A program made the translations under genes and the position numbers. From contig NZ_CP108002.1 of NCBI RefSeq assembly GCF_041435055.1, forward strand, positions 1,860,001 through 1,924,000: a stretch of 64,000 bases of DNA, written 5' to 3'. Position 1 is the first letter of the stretch. Every line of letters begins with the position of its first letter. Of the stretch, positions 1-8,195 are shown piece by piece. Under the pieces are notes generated by a model. The model was not told where the DNA came from. It saw only the letters and a list, made by a program, of their open reading frames with translations, and searched no databases. Source of the stretch: Streptomyces sp. NBC_00341. Its GTDB lineage: Bacteria; Actinomycetota; Actinomycetes; Streptomycetales; Streptomycetaceae.

Positions 1-230
1 GGGCCCTGGTCGCGGACGAAGGTGCGGCCGCCCCAGAAGTTGTGCCCCGCGACATCGGGCACGGCGACGGAGGTGCCCAGGTGGTGGAGGTGGTCGGCCG
101 GATGCTCCTCGGTGACCGGGATGCCGCCGAGGGTGGTGACGGGGTGCAGGTAGGGGCGGCCTCCGGGCGTCGGGAGGTAGGTGTAGCGGCCGACGGGGCG
201 GCCGGCGCAGCTCAGGAGTGCGGTGGTCAC
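1..230 (-). CDS. DUF6807 (PmoA-family) protein, N-terminal part, cut by window edge
   Basis: Only about 76 codons are visible; the gene continues past the left edge. The start is a GTG whose bases overlap the TGA of the upstream oxidoreductase (GTGA), so translation is probably coupled. The visible protein has a short beta-rich start followed by a His-rich stretch (EEHPADHLHHLG) and AGHNFWGGRTFV. This resembles the N-terminus of the DUF6807 family, often labelled 'methane oxygenase PmoA' although no monooxygenase activity is implied. Such genes commonly follow Gfo/Idh/MocA oxidoreductases in actinobacterial sugar clusters, as here. The family call is from pattern recognition; the function is unknown. 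Confidence 0.65.
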   Translation of the reverse strand, partial: MTTALLSCAGRPVGRYTYLPTPGGRPYLHPVTTLGGIPVTEEHPADHLHHLGTSVAVPDVAGHNFWGGRTFVRDQG

Positions 231-1414
231 GGTGAACTCACCTCTGTCGGGAGCGCCCAGGGGACGCCGAGTTCGGAGAAGAGCCTGAGGGTGTCGGCCG
301 CCGCCGCGACGGCCGCGTCGATGCCGCGCACCACCCGGCGGGTGCCGTCGCCGGTGAGGGCGGGGGCGGTGTGCCAGGCGCCGGACGGCAGGGCGGCGGG
401 TTCGGGGGCGTTCCGTACGGCTTCGACGACCCGCATGAACGCGCCGGTGCGGTGCGGCGGCGCCAGGAGCGCGGTGCCGTGCGTCAGGTGGGCGACGAGG
501 TTCTCCAGGAGGTCGGTCCGGCCGTGCACCGTCTCCTCGGGTCCGTGTCCCGCGCGCTGGACGAGGACCCTGTCCTGCTTGTACCAGAAGGTGATCCGGC
601 CCCGGTCGCCGTGGACGGTCACATAGGGTTCCCCGGCCTGCTCCGCGCAGAGGGTGACGGCGGCGGTGACCGGCAGTCCGGACGTCGTGGTGAGGCGTAC
701 GCAGGAGGTGTCGTCGGCCTCGATGTCGTGGGCGCGGAAGAGTTCGGTCTCGATCGACGCGATGTCGTGGGCCGCACCGCTGCCGGCGAGTTCGAGGGCG
801 GTGGCGACGGCGTGGGCGAGCGGGTTGGTCAGTACCCCGTCCACCACGTCGGTGTCACCGATCCGCCGCCGCCCCGCCCAGGGCGCGCGCCGGTAGTAGG
901 CGTCGTCCCTGACCCAGGCGCCCGCGGCCCCGTAGCCCCGCACGGTGCCGATGGCGCCGGTCCGGACGAGTGCGCGGACGGCGGGCACCGCGTGCGAACC
1001 GAAGGACTGGAAACCCACCTGGCAGGCGATTCCCGCGTCCCGTACCCCGGTCAGGATCCGTTCGAAGTCGGTGAGGGTCGCGGCGGGTGGCTTCTCCAGG
1101 AGGAGGTGGACGCCGCGGGCGGCGGCGGTGAGGGCCAGTTCGGCGTGGGTCTGGATGGGGGTGCAGATGACGGCGGCGCGGGCGCCGGTGGAGTCCAGTA
1201 GCGACCCGAAGTCGGCCGACTGCTCCGGGAGTTCGGCGGCGAAGGCAGCGAGTTCGGTCTCGTCGAGCGGATGGAGTTCGCAGACCCCGGCGAGCCGGAC
1301 GACGCCCTGGTCCTGGAGGCGGCGGATATTGGCGAGGTGCCAGCTCCCGTGGCCCCGGGCGCCCGCGAGGACGACCGGCAGCGGGGTGGTGTGTGTGGTG
1401 TCCGTCGGGCCCAT
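227..1414 (-). CDS. Gfo/Idh/MocA-family NAD(P)-dependent oxidoreductase
   Basis: This 395-residue cytoplasmic protein probably oxidises or reduces a sugar or sugar derivative. A glycine-rich Rossmann start (VVLAGARGHG) lies near residue 15. The family's EKP signature is present in HLLLEKPPA around residue 110, followed by the QVGFQSFGSHAV segment. The C-terminal half has the usual alpha/beta substrate domain. An in-frame upstream extension to 1462 exists, but it would overlap the permease gene by 43 bp. The ATG at 1414 lies 5 bp after that gene's stop, so I chose it. The gene sits in a sugar ABC permease operon and overlaps the following DUF6807 gene. The substrate cannot be read from sequence. 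Confidence 0.88.
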   Translation of the reverse strand: MGPTDTTHTTPLPVVLAGARGHGSWHLANIRRLQDQGVVRLAGVCELHPLDETELAAFAAELPEQSADFGSLLDSTGARAAVICTPIQTHAELALTAAARGVHLLLEKPPAATLTDFERILTGVRDAGIACQVGFQSFGSHAVPAVRALVRTGAIGTVRGYGAAGAWVRDDAYYRRAPWAGRRRIGDTDVVDGVLTNPLAHAVATALELAGSGAAHDIASIETELFRAHDIEADDTSCVRLTTTSGLPVTAAVTLCAEQAGEPYVTVHGDRGRITFWYKQDRVLVQRAGHGPEETVHGRTDLLENLVAHLTHGTALLAPPHRTGAFMRVVEAVRNAPEPAALPSGAWHTAPALTGDGTRRVVRGIDAAVAAAADTLRLFSELGVPWALPTEVSSP

Positions 1415-1419
1415 GCGCG

Positions 1420-2340
1420 TCAGCCCTTCACGGCGCCGGCGCTGAAGCCGGTGATCAGCCACTTCTGGATGAAGGCGAAGACGATCACCACGGGGACCGC
1501 GGCGATCACCCCGCCCGCTGCGAGCGCGCCCAGGTCGACGCTGTCCGCGCCGATGAGGGTGTTCAGGCCGACCGGGATCGTCTGCTTGTCCTGCTCGCTG
1601 AGGAACATCAGGGCGAACAGGAAGTGGTTCCAGCTGTGCACGAAGGCGAACGAGCCGACCGCGATCAGCCCCGGCCGCAGCAGCGGCAGCACCACCGCGC
1701 AGAAGGCGCGGAAGCGCGAACAGCCGTCCACCCAGGCGGCCTCCTCCAGCGAGACGGGCACGTTCTTGATGAATCCGCTGATCAGGATGATGGAGAGCGG
1801 CAGCTGGAAGACCGTCTCCGCGATGACCACACTGCCCAGCGAGTTGATCATCTGGAGGTTCTTGAAGATCTCGAAGAGCGGTACGAGCATCAGCGCGCCC
1901 GGGATGAACTGCGAGCAGAGCAAAGCCAGCATGAAGGCGTTCTTGATCCTGAAGTCGAACCGGGCGAGCGCGTAGCCGCCGGCCAGGGCGACGAGCGTGG
2001 TGGCGACCAGGGTGCAGACCCCGACGATCATGCTGTTCTGGAAGAAGAGGGCGAAGCTGCGCTCGTTCCAGACCTTGTCGAAGTGCTCCCCGGTCATCGG
2101 CCAGGGCACCAGCGAGGTGGACCCTGCGGGGCGCACGGCGAACAGCAGCATCCAGTAGAACGGGATGAGGGTGAAGACCAGGTAGATGCCGAGCGGTACG
2201 TAGATCTGCCAGCGCGGCACCTCGTCGAAGGCACGCTCGCGTCCGGGCCTGCGGCGCCGGTGCGCGGCGGGCGGGCGGGTGCTCTGCGCGGGCGGGTGTG
2301 CGGAGTGGGTGCCGTTCTTCTCGGCCAGTGCGGCAGTCAC
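1420..2340 (-). CDS. Carbohydrate ABC transporter permease, MalG-like
   Basis: This 306-residue inner-membrane permease has about six hydrophobic segments after a charged cytoplasmic N-terminus. The cytoplasmic EAA loop that contacts the ATPase is recognisable as LEEAAWVDGCSRFRAF followed by VLPLLRP around residue 200. The order downstream of a MalF-like partner is typical of CUT1 sugar importers. It overlaps that partner by 4 bp (ATGA). No ATPase gene is nearby. In Streptomyces a shared ATPase (MsiK) commonly energises such importers, so its absence is not a sign of decay. The transported sugar is unknown; a uronate, aldonate or oligosaccharide would fit the neighbours. Confidence 0.92.
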   Translation of the reverse strand: MTAALAEKNGTHSAHPPAQSTRPPAAHRRRRPGRERAFDEVPRWQIYVPLGIYLVFTLIPFYWMLLFAVRPAGSTSLVPWPMTGEHFDKVWNERSFALFFQNSMIVGVCTLVATTLVALAGGYALARFDFRIKNAFMLALLCSQFIPGALMLVPLFEIFKNLQMINSLGSVVIAETVFQLPLSIILISGFIKNVPVSLEEAAWVDGCSRFRAFCAVVLPLLRPGLIAVGSFAFVHSWNHFLFALMFLSEQDKQTIPVGLNTLIGADSVDLGALAAGGVIAAVPVVIVFAFIQKWLITGFSAGAVKG

Positions 2341-3266
2341 TTGTGGTCGCCTCCGAACTTGCTCAGGCGCAGATAGACGATCGAGCAGAAGAGGAGGATC
2401 ACGAACGCGACGGTGGTGAGCGCGGAGGCGTAGCCGAAGTCATGGCCCTCGATGCCGGTGTTGGCGACGTAGAGCGGCAGTGTGGTGGTCTCGCCCGCCG
2501 GTCCGCCTCCGGTGAGGGTGTAGAGCAGGTCGACGTTGTTGAACTCCCAGACGCCACGCAGCAGGGTGGCGAGGATGATCGCGTCCCGCAGGTGCGGCAG
2601 GGTGATGTGGAAGAACTGGCGCAGCCGCCCCGCCCCGTCGACGGACGCCGCCTCGTACAGCTCCTTGGAGACGGACTGGAGGTCGGCGAGGATGAGGATG
2701 GCGAAGAAGGGGACCCCGCGCCAGAGTTCGGCGACGGTCGCGGCCCAGAAGACGGTGCCGGTGTCGGAGAGCACGGAGGTGCCGTAGTCCCCGATGCCGG
2801 CGTCCGCGAGGTAGCGGCTGAAGCCGGTCGAGGAGTTGTAGAGCAGGATCCAGATGGTGCTGGTCAGCACGCCGGAGACGGCCCAGGGCGAGAAGACCAT
2901 GGCGCGGGAGATGCCCCGGCCGATGAAGCTCTGGTTGACGATCAGGGCGAGGGCGAGCCCGAGGGTGAGCTGGAGCGCGACCTGGGTGACCACCCACTGG
3001 GCGCTGAAGCCCAGCGTGGTCCAGAACTGGTCGTCCTCGGTGAAGATCCGGGTGAAGTTGTCGAGGCCCGCGAAGCCGTTCCGCCACGGCTTGGTGACGT
3101 TGTAGTTCTGCAGGCTGTAGTAGAAGACGCTGATCACCGGGTAGGCGATGAAGCCGAGCATCAGCAGCCCCGCGGGGGCGATCAGCAGGTACGGCAGTCG
3201 GCGGGGGCTCGCGGAGCGGCGCCTGGGCACCTTGGGCGGTGTGGCCACAGCGGCGGCTTGGGCCAT
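2337..3266 (-). CDS. Carbohydrate ABC transporter permease, MalF-like
   Basis: This 309-residue permease has six predicted membrane segments. Its N-terminal leader is basic (KVPRRRSASPRRLPYLL) and precedes the first segment. The EAA loop reads ELYEAASVDGAGRLRQF followed by ITLPHLRDA, around residues 205-230. It pairs with the overlapping MalG-like gene to form the membrane channel of a CUT1-type importer. The ATG at 3266 has GGAGA about 7 bp upstream. A 127-bp gap with two palindromes separates it from the upstream dehydratase, so it may have its own promoter as well as read-through. The solute-binding protein that normally heads such operons is missing from this position. Confidence 0.92.
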   Translation of the reverse strand: MAQAAAVATPPKVPRRRSASPRRLPYLLIAPAGLLMLGFIAYPVISVFYYSLQNYNVTKPWRNGFAGLDNFTRIFTEDDQFWTTLGFSAQWVVTQVALQLTLGLALALIVNQSFIGRGISRAMVFSPWAVSGVLTSTIWILLYNSSTGFSRYLADAGIGDYGTSVLSDTGTVFWAATVAELWRGVPFFAILILADLQSVSKELYEAASVDGAGRLRQFFHITLPHLRDAIILATLLRGVWEFNNVDLLYTLTGGGPAGETTTLPLYVANTGIEGHDFGYASALTTVAFVILLFCSIVYLRLSKFGGDHK

Positions 3267-3326
3267 GACACGTCTCCGTTCTCTCTGGAGGTACGGGGTG
3301 CGGCGTACGGGCGGTGCGTGTAGTGC

Positions 3327-3338
3327 GCAAGCGCTTGC
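3327..3338. promoter_or_regulatory. Candidate LacI-family operator
   Basis: GCAAGCGCTTGC is a perfect 12-bp palindrome with the central CG and flanking A/T pattern typical of LacI/GalR operators. It lies about 60 bp upstream of the MalF-like permease start. No LacI gene is in the window, so the regulator would be encoded elsewhere. Confidence 0.5.
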
Positions 3339-3345
3339 CGCATGG

Positions 3346-3363
3346 TGTTCGACCTGTCGAACA
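3346..3363. promoter_or_regulatory. Second palindromic operator candidate
   Basis: TGTTCGACCTGTCGAACA has 8-bp perfect arms around a 2-bp centre. It sits 7 bp from the LacI-like site in the same gap between the dehydratase and the permease genes. Its symmetry and position suggest a second repressor or activator; the family is not assignable from sequence alone. Confidence 0.45.
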
Positions 3364-3393
3364 GGGCGGTGCGCGGAATTCCGGTGGGGCCGT

Positions 3394-5121
3394 TCAGCCG
3401 GCGTACGGGTCGGGCACTTCTCCCGGCCGGGCCAGGAAGGCGAAGTCGCAGCCGGTGTCAGCCTGGGTGATCTGGTCCTGGTAGAGCGCCGCGTATCCGC
3501 GCTCGTAGCGGTTGACCGGCGGGGTCCACTGGGCCCTGCGCCGCGACAACTCCTCCTCGCTCACGTCGAGATGGAGGAGGCGGGCCTCGACGTCCAGGGT
3601 GATCAGGTCGCCGGTGCGGACAAGAGCGAGGGGGCCGCCGACATAGGACTCGGGCGCGATGTGCAGCACGCAGGCCCCGTAACTGGTGCCGCTCATCCGG
3701 GCGTCGGAGAGCCGCACCATGTCCCGTACGCCCTGCTTCAGCAGGTAGTCGGGGATCGGCAGCATGCCGTACTCGGGCATTCCGGGGCCGCCCTTGGGCC
3801 CTGCGTTGCGGAGCACCAGCACATGGTCGGGGGTGAGCGCCAGGGCCGGGTCGTTGATGGTGCGCTGCATCTCCTTGTAGTCGTCGAAGACGACCGCGGG
3901 ACCGGTGTGGCGCAGCAGACGGGGCTCGGCGGCGATGGGCTTGATGACCGCGCCGTCCGGGCAGAGGTTGCCGCGCAGCACCGCGACGCCGCCCTCGTCC
4001 GCGAGCGGGTTGTCGCGCTCCCGGATGACATCGCTGTTGTGCACGAGCGCCCCGTCGAGCTGCGCGCGCAGGGTGTCGTGCGTGACCGTGGGCCGGTCCA
4101 GGTGGAGTACGTCGGTGAGCCGGGCCAGGAAGCCGGGCAGCCCGCCCGCGAAGTGGAAGTCCTCCATGAGGTACTTCCCGCCGGGCCGCAGATTGGCCAG
4201 CACCGGGACGGTACGGGCGACGCGGTCGAAGTCGTCCAGGGTGAGCTTGATGCCGGAGCGGCCCGCCATCGCGATGAGGTGGATGACGGCGTTGGTGGAG
4301 CCGCCGAGCGCGAGGACGGTGGCGACGGCGTCCTGGTACGCCTCCGCCGTCAGGATGTGGGACAACTTGCGCTGCTGCCAAACCAGTTCGACGATCGCGA
4401 GCCCCGACCGCGCGGCCATCCGGTCGTGGCCGGAGTCGACGGCCGGGATGGAGGAGGCGCCCGGGACGGTGACGCCGAGCGCCTCCGCGGCGGCGGTCAG
4501 GGTGGAGGCGGTGCCCATCGTCATGCAGTGCCCCGGCGAGCGGGCGAGCCCGTTCTCCAGTTCGGCCATCTCGCAGTCACCGATGAGCCCGGCCCGCTTG
4601 TCGTCCCAGTACTTCCACATGTCGGTGCCGGAGCCGAGGACTTCGTTGCGCCAGTGCCCCGGCAGCATCGGGCCGGCCGGTACGAACACAGTCGGTATGT
4701 CCACCGACGCGGCCCCCATCAGCAGCGCGGGCGTCGACTTGTCGCAGCCGCCCAGGAGCACCGCGCCGTCGACGGGGTAGGAGCGCAGCAGCTCCTCGGT
4801 CTCCATCGCCAGCATGTTGCGGTAGAGCATCGGGGTCGGCTTCTGGAACGTCTCCGAGAGGGTGGAGACCGGGAATTCGAGCGGGAAGCCGCCCGCCTGC
4901 CAGACGCCCCGCTTGACCGCCTGGGCGCGGTCGCGCAGATGGACGTGGCAGGGGTTGATGTCGGACCAGGTGTTGAGGATCGCGACGACCGGCTTGCCGA
5001 GGTGCTCTGCGGGGAGGTAGCCGAGCTGGCGGGTGCGGGCGCGGTGGCTGAAGGAGCGCAGCCCGTCGGTGCCGTACCACTGGTGGCTGCGCAGTTCCTC
5101 CGGGGCGATGCGGCCGGTCAT
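3394..5121 (-). CDS. IlvD/Edd-family sugar-acid dehydratase
   Basis: This 575-residue cytoplasmic Fe-S dehydratase converts an aldonate to its 2-keto-3-deoxy form. The three cysteines expected of the family are visible in GGCDKSTP, GDCEMAELENG and PGHCMTMGTAST, all in the N-terminal half. The overall pattern is closest to the L-arabinonate/pentonate dehydratase branch rather than dihydroxyacid dehydratase (IlvD proper). The ATG at 5121 overlaps the TGA of the DHDPS-family gene upstream (ATGA), suggesting coupling and a shared pathway: dehydratase followed by a keto-deoxy acid dehydratase or aldolase. An upstream in-frame GTG at 5130 is less likely. The exact substrate (arabinonate, xylonate or galactonate) is an inference. 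Confidence 0.88.
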   Translation of the reverse strand: MTGRIAPEELRSHQWYGTDGLRSFSHRARTRQLGYLPAEHLGKPVVAILNTWSDINPCHVHLRDRAQAVKRGVWQAGGFPLEFPVSTLSETFQKPTPMLYRNMLAMETEELLRSYPVDGAVLLGGCDKSTPALLMGAASVDIPTVFVPAGPMLPGHWRNEVLGSGTDMWKYWDDKRAGLIGDCEMAELENGLARSPGHCMTMGTASTLTAAAEALGVTVPGASSIPAVDSGHDRMAARSGLAIVELVWQQRKLSHILTAEAYQDAVATVLALGGSTNAVIHLIAMAGRSGIKLTLDDFDRVARTVPVLANLRPGGKYLMEDFHFAGGLPGFLARLTDVLHLDRPTVTHDTLRAQLDGALVHNSDVIRERDNPLADEGGVAVLRGNLCPDGAVIKPIAAEPRLLRHTGPAVVFDDYKEMQRTINDPALALTPDHVLVLRNAGPKGGPGMPEYGMLPIPDYLLKQGVRDMVRLSDARMSGTSYGACVLHIAPESYVGGPLALVRTGDLITLDVEARLLHLDVSEEELSRRRAQWTPPVNRYERGYAALYQDQITQADTGCDFAFLARPGEVPDPYAG

Positions 5122-6020
5122 ATGGACCACCCGGCGACCTGGTCCGCGACCTCGGCGCGCTGCGCCTCGGGCAGCACCCGGCTGGGCGGGCGGACGTCGC
5201 GGCCGCAGAGCCCGAGCGAGGCCAGGGCCTCCTTGACGACCGTCACGTTGTTGGCGGACTGCTGGTCTGCGCGCAGTTCCTCGAAACGGCGGATCCGCTC
5301 CCAGACCTTCATGGCGGCCGGGTGGTCACCGGCCCGCAGCGCCTCCAGCATGGCCAGCGAGACACCGGGGGCGACGTTGACGAGCCCAGAGGTGAATCCG
5401 GTGGCGCCCGCGGAGAAGTACGAGGGGGCGTACAGCTCGGCGAGACCGGCGATCCAGACGAACCGTTCCAGGCCCGCGTCCCGGGCGAAGGCGGCGAAGC
5501 GGGCGGCGTCCGGGACGGCGTACTTGACGCCGATGACGTTGGGGCAGTGGTCCGCGAGCGTGGCGAGGCGCTCCCCGTCCAGCTGCGGATTGCGGATGTA
5601 GGGCACCACGCCGAGTCCGGGAACGGCCTCCGCGATGGCCCGGTGGTAGTCGATCCAGCCGTCCTGCGAGACGTACGGGTGGACGGGCTGGTGCACCATC
5701 ACCATCTCGGCGCCGGCGTCCCTGGCGTGCTCGGCGGCGGCGACCGCGGTCGGCACGTCGTGGCCGACCCCGACCAGGATCGTGGCGCGGCCGCCCGCCT
5801 CCTCGATGGTCAGCTCGGTGACGGAGCGCCGCTCGTCGGGGGTGAGCGCGTAGAACTCGCCGGTGTTGCCGTTCGGGGTGAGGATGCGCACGCCGCCGTC
5901 GAGCAGCCTTCGCAGCAGGGCGCGGTGCGCCGCCGTGTCGATGGTGCCGTCCGCGGCGAACGGGGTCACCGGGATCGCCACGACATCGGCGAGGGCCGCC
6001 TTCAGCGGGGTGAGGTCCAT
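5118..6020 (-). CDS. DHDPS/NAL-family class I lyase (keto-deoxy sugar acid dehydratase or aldolase)
   Basis: This 300-residue TIM-barrel enzyme has the glycine-rich TPNGNTGEFYAL motif near residue 45, the Tyr of VVPYIRNP and the Schiff-base Lys of GVKYA. It probably acts on the 2-keto-3-deoxy acid made by the adjacent dehydratase, giving either 2-oxoglutarate semialdehyde (dehydratase) or pyruvate plus an aldehyde (aldolase). It lies directly before the dehydratase gene and is not the lysine-pathway enzyme; a separate dapA-like gene lies at 20802. The ATG at 6020 has a GAAAGG site 9 bp upstream. A GTG at 6056 overlapping the GntR stop is the alternative start. Confidence 0.85.
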   Translation of the reverse strand: MDLTPLKAALADVVAIPVTPFAADGTIDTAAHRALLRRLLDGGVRILTPNGNTGEFYALTPDERRSVTELTIEEAGGRATILVGVGHDVPTAVAAAEHARDAGAEMVMVHQPVHPYVSQDGWIDYHRAIAEAVPGLGVVPYIRNPQLDGERLATLADHCPNVIGVKYAVPDAARFAAFARDAGLERFVWIAGLAELYAPSYFSAGATGFTSGLVNVAPGVSLAMLEALRAGDHPAAMKVWERIRRFEELRADQQSANNVTVVKEALASLGLCGRDVRPPSRVLPEAQRAEVADQVAGWSI

Positions 6021-6052
6021 GCGGACTGGCCTTTCTTCGGTGTGCCGGTGGT

Positions 6053-6709
6053 TCACGCCGCGCCGCCCCCGTCCGCGTCGTCGGGGAACGCGCGGCGGAC
6101 GAACGACGCGATGTGGTCGTGCAGGGCGCCGGCCGCCGCGTCCGCGTCGTCGGCCAGCGCGAGCCGCAGGATCTCCCGGTGCTCGGCCGCCTCCCGCTCC
6201 CAGGACGGGATGGTCGCCCAGGCCACGGTCGAGACGAGGGCCGCCTGGTCGCGGACCTCGTCGAGCATCCGCGACAGCAGCGGGTTGCCGCAGGGCAGGT
6301 AGAGCGCCCGGTGGAAGTCCCTGTTGGCAAGCGACCTGTCCGCCTTGTCACCGGCCGAGTCGGCCCGCTCCAGGGCCTCCTGGGCCGCGTCGAGCGAGGC
6401 CTTGCGGGTGATCGAGCGGCGCAGCGCCTCCGGTTCGAGCAGCAGCCGCACGTCGTACACCTCCCTGGCCATGGTCGCGTCGACCAGGCGCACGGTCACG
6501 CCCTTGTACTGGCTCATGACGACGAGTCCGGTACCGGCCAGGGTCTTGAGCGCCTCACGGACAGGGGTCTTGGAGACCCCGAACTGCGCGGCCAGCTCGG
6601 TCTCCACGAGCGCCTGCCCTGGTCTCAGCTGCGCCGTGAGGATCGCGTGCTTGATCGCCTCCAGCACGTACTGGGTGCGGGACGGAATCGGGGTGGGCGC
6701 AAAGGTCAT
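6053..6709 (-). CDS. GntR-family transcriptional regulator, FadR/FCD type
   Basis: This 218-residue protein has an N-terminal winged helix (VLEAIKHAILTAQLRPGQAL, then ETELAAQFGVSKTPVREAL) in residues 14-75. An all-helical FCD effector domain follows, with the metal-site pattern Asp..His...His (for example NRDFHRALY around residue 130). FCD regulators bind small organic acids, so it is the likely local sensor of a sugar acid. It is the first gene of the minus-strand run and diverges from an MFS gene. The palindrome TCATATATGA lies 35 bp upstream of its start and probably mediates autoregulation. Confidence 0.9.
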   Translation of the reverse strand: MTFAPTPIPSRTQYVLEAIKHAILTAQLRPGQALVETELAAQFGVSKTPVREALKTLAGTGLVVMSQYKGVTVRLVDATMAREVYDVRLLLEPEALRRSITRKASLDAAQEALERADSAGDKADRSLANRDFHRALYLPCGNPLLSRMLDEVRDQAALVSTVAWATIPSWEREAAEHREILRLALADDADAAAGALHDHIASFVRRAFPDDADGGGAA

Positions 6710-6743
6710 GGGTGAAGGGCTCTCGCATCTCGCGTATCGCGTC

Positions 6744-6753
6744 TCATATATGA
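6744..6753. promoter_or_regulatory. Candidate GntR operator in divergent promoter region
   Basis: TCATATATGA is a perfect 10-bp palindrome in the 256-bp gap between the GntR gene and the divergent MFS gene. It is followed by CGTAC-GAA-GTACG (6754-6766), a second small inverted repeat. A related half-site pattern occurs upstream of the kdgD-like gene (10366-10379). Confidence 0.4.
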
Positions 6754-6965
6754 CGTACGAAGTACGACGCGATGAAGCTAGAGGCGCCAGGAATGTTTCG
6801 TCAACGCTTCCGACAGAAGAACTTCACCCGAGTACGACGTGTGCCCTACACCGATCCCGGCGGCGGGCCGCCCCGCCGGACGGCCTACGGCATCCTCCCG
6901 ATGCCCCGTACCGGCCTCAGTCGCCAGTCTGAGCGCACAACACACGTGCAGGTCAGGGAGGTTCG

Positions 6966-8195
6966 GTGGGCACGATGGCGGGTTCCGCGGCTGGGCGGGT
7001 ACTGGACGACCGGACGGCGGGGCTGTTCCTGGCCGCGGTCGTCGTCTCCGGATTCGGCAGCTCCGCGATGTCGCTCGCCGCCGGGATCTGGGTCAAGTCG
7101 CTGACGGGCTCGGACAGTCTGGCCGCGCTCGCCCTGTTCACCGTCTGGCTGCCGGTGCTCTTCGGCCCGGTCCTGGGCGCGGTGGCCGACCGGCTTCCCA
7201 GGAAGCCCCTGCTGGTCTGGTCGAACATCGTCATGGCCCTGCTCCTGACCACCCTGATCGCGGTGGACTCGGCGGGGCGGCTCTGGATCCTGTTCATGGC
7301 GCTCATGGCCTACGGAGCGAGCTCCGTGCTGATGGACTCGGCGGAGTCGGCACTCGTCGCGGAGGCCGTGGGCGCCCGGCTGCTGGGCGACTTCAACGGA
7401 CTGCGGATGACGGCGAACGAGGGCATGAAGCTGGCGGCCCCGCTCACCGGCGCGGCGCTCTACACTCGGTTCGGCGGCGTCTCCGTGGCCCTGCTGGACG
7501 CGGCCTCCTTCGCGCTGGCCGCCGGACTCTACGGACTGCTGCCGGTGCGCGGAGCGAACCCTGCGGCGGCCGGGGACGACGCGGGCGGCTGGACCGCCGG
7601 GGTGCGGCAGGTGTGGGGTTCGCCGGTGCTGCGGCCGCTGGTGTTCGCCGGATCGGTCACCATGCTGTGCGCCGGGCTCAACGGGGCGACGCTGTACGCC
7701 GTCGTGGACCGGCTCGGCCACTCCCCCGCGTACGCGGGTGTGCTCTCCGCCGTACAGGGCGTCGGGTCCGTCGCGGTCGGGCTGCTGGCCGGACCGCTGC
7801 TGCGGCGGCTGCCGGAACGGGTGTTCAGCGCGGCGGGCATCGCCCTGTTCGGGATGGCGGTGGGGCTGCGCGCCGTGCCGTACGACGCGGTGGCGCTACT
7901 GGCGTGCGGGCTGATCGGGGCCGGGCTGCCCTGTGTGCTGATCGCCGCGATGACAGCGGTGCAGCGGGAGACGCCGGACGCGCTGCTGGGCCGCACGGCG
8001 GCGACCGCCGGCACGCTGATGTTCGCGCCCAACGCGGTGGCGCTGGCGCTGGGCGCGGGGCTGGTCGCGGTGGTGGACGTGCGGGTGCTGCTGCCGCTGG
8101 TGGGCGCGGTGGCGCTGGCGGCGGCGGTCCTGGTCACGGGCCGGCGGACACGACCTGGGCCCGCCGGCCCGCTCCCGTCATCGGCCGAGGCGTGA
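6966..8195 (+). CDS. MFS transporter
   Basis: This 409-residue integral membrane protein has about twelve hydrophobic segments. The conserved cytoplasmic loop between helices 2 and 3 reads GAVADRLPRKPLL (residues 72-84). It resembles the drug-efflux type of major facilitator and not the sugar-acid symporters, so its role in the sugar cluster is unclear. The GTG at 6966 follows GGAGG with only 4 bp spacing; an in-frame ATG at 6975 would give 13 bp. Both are possible. It diverges from the GntR gene and its last 18 bp overlap the convergent gene at 8178. Confidence 0.85.
   Translation: MGTMAGSAAGRVLDDRTAGLFLAAVVVSGFGSSAMSLAAGIWVKSLTGSDSLAALALFTVWLPVLFGPVLGAVADRLPRKPLLVWSNIVMALLLTTLIAVDSAGRLWILFMALMAYGASSVLMDSAESALVAEAVGARLLGDFNGLRMTANEGMKLAAPLTGAALYTRFGGVSVALLDAASFALAAGLYGLLPVRGANPAAAGDDAGGWTAGVRQVWGSPVLRPLVFAGSVTMLCAGLNGATLYAVVDRLGHSPAYAGVLSAVQGVGSVAVGLLAGPLLRRLPERVFSAAGIALFGMAVGLRAVPYDAVALLACGLIGAGLPCVLIAAMTAVQRETPDALLGRTAATAGTLMFAPNAVALALGAGLVAVVDVRVLLPLVGAVALAAAVLVTGRRTRPGPAGPLPSSAEA

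Noticed and set aside
1-230. True methane or ammonia monooxygenase subunit
   Set aside because: The 'PmoA' label of this family is historical. The visible part is soluble and His-rich, and it sits in a sugar operon.
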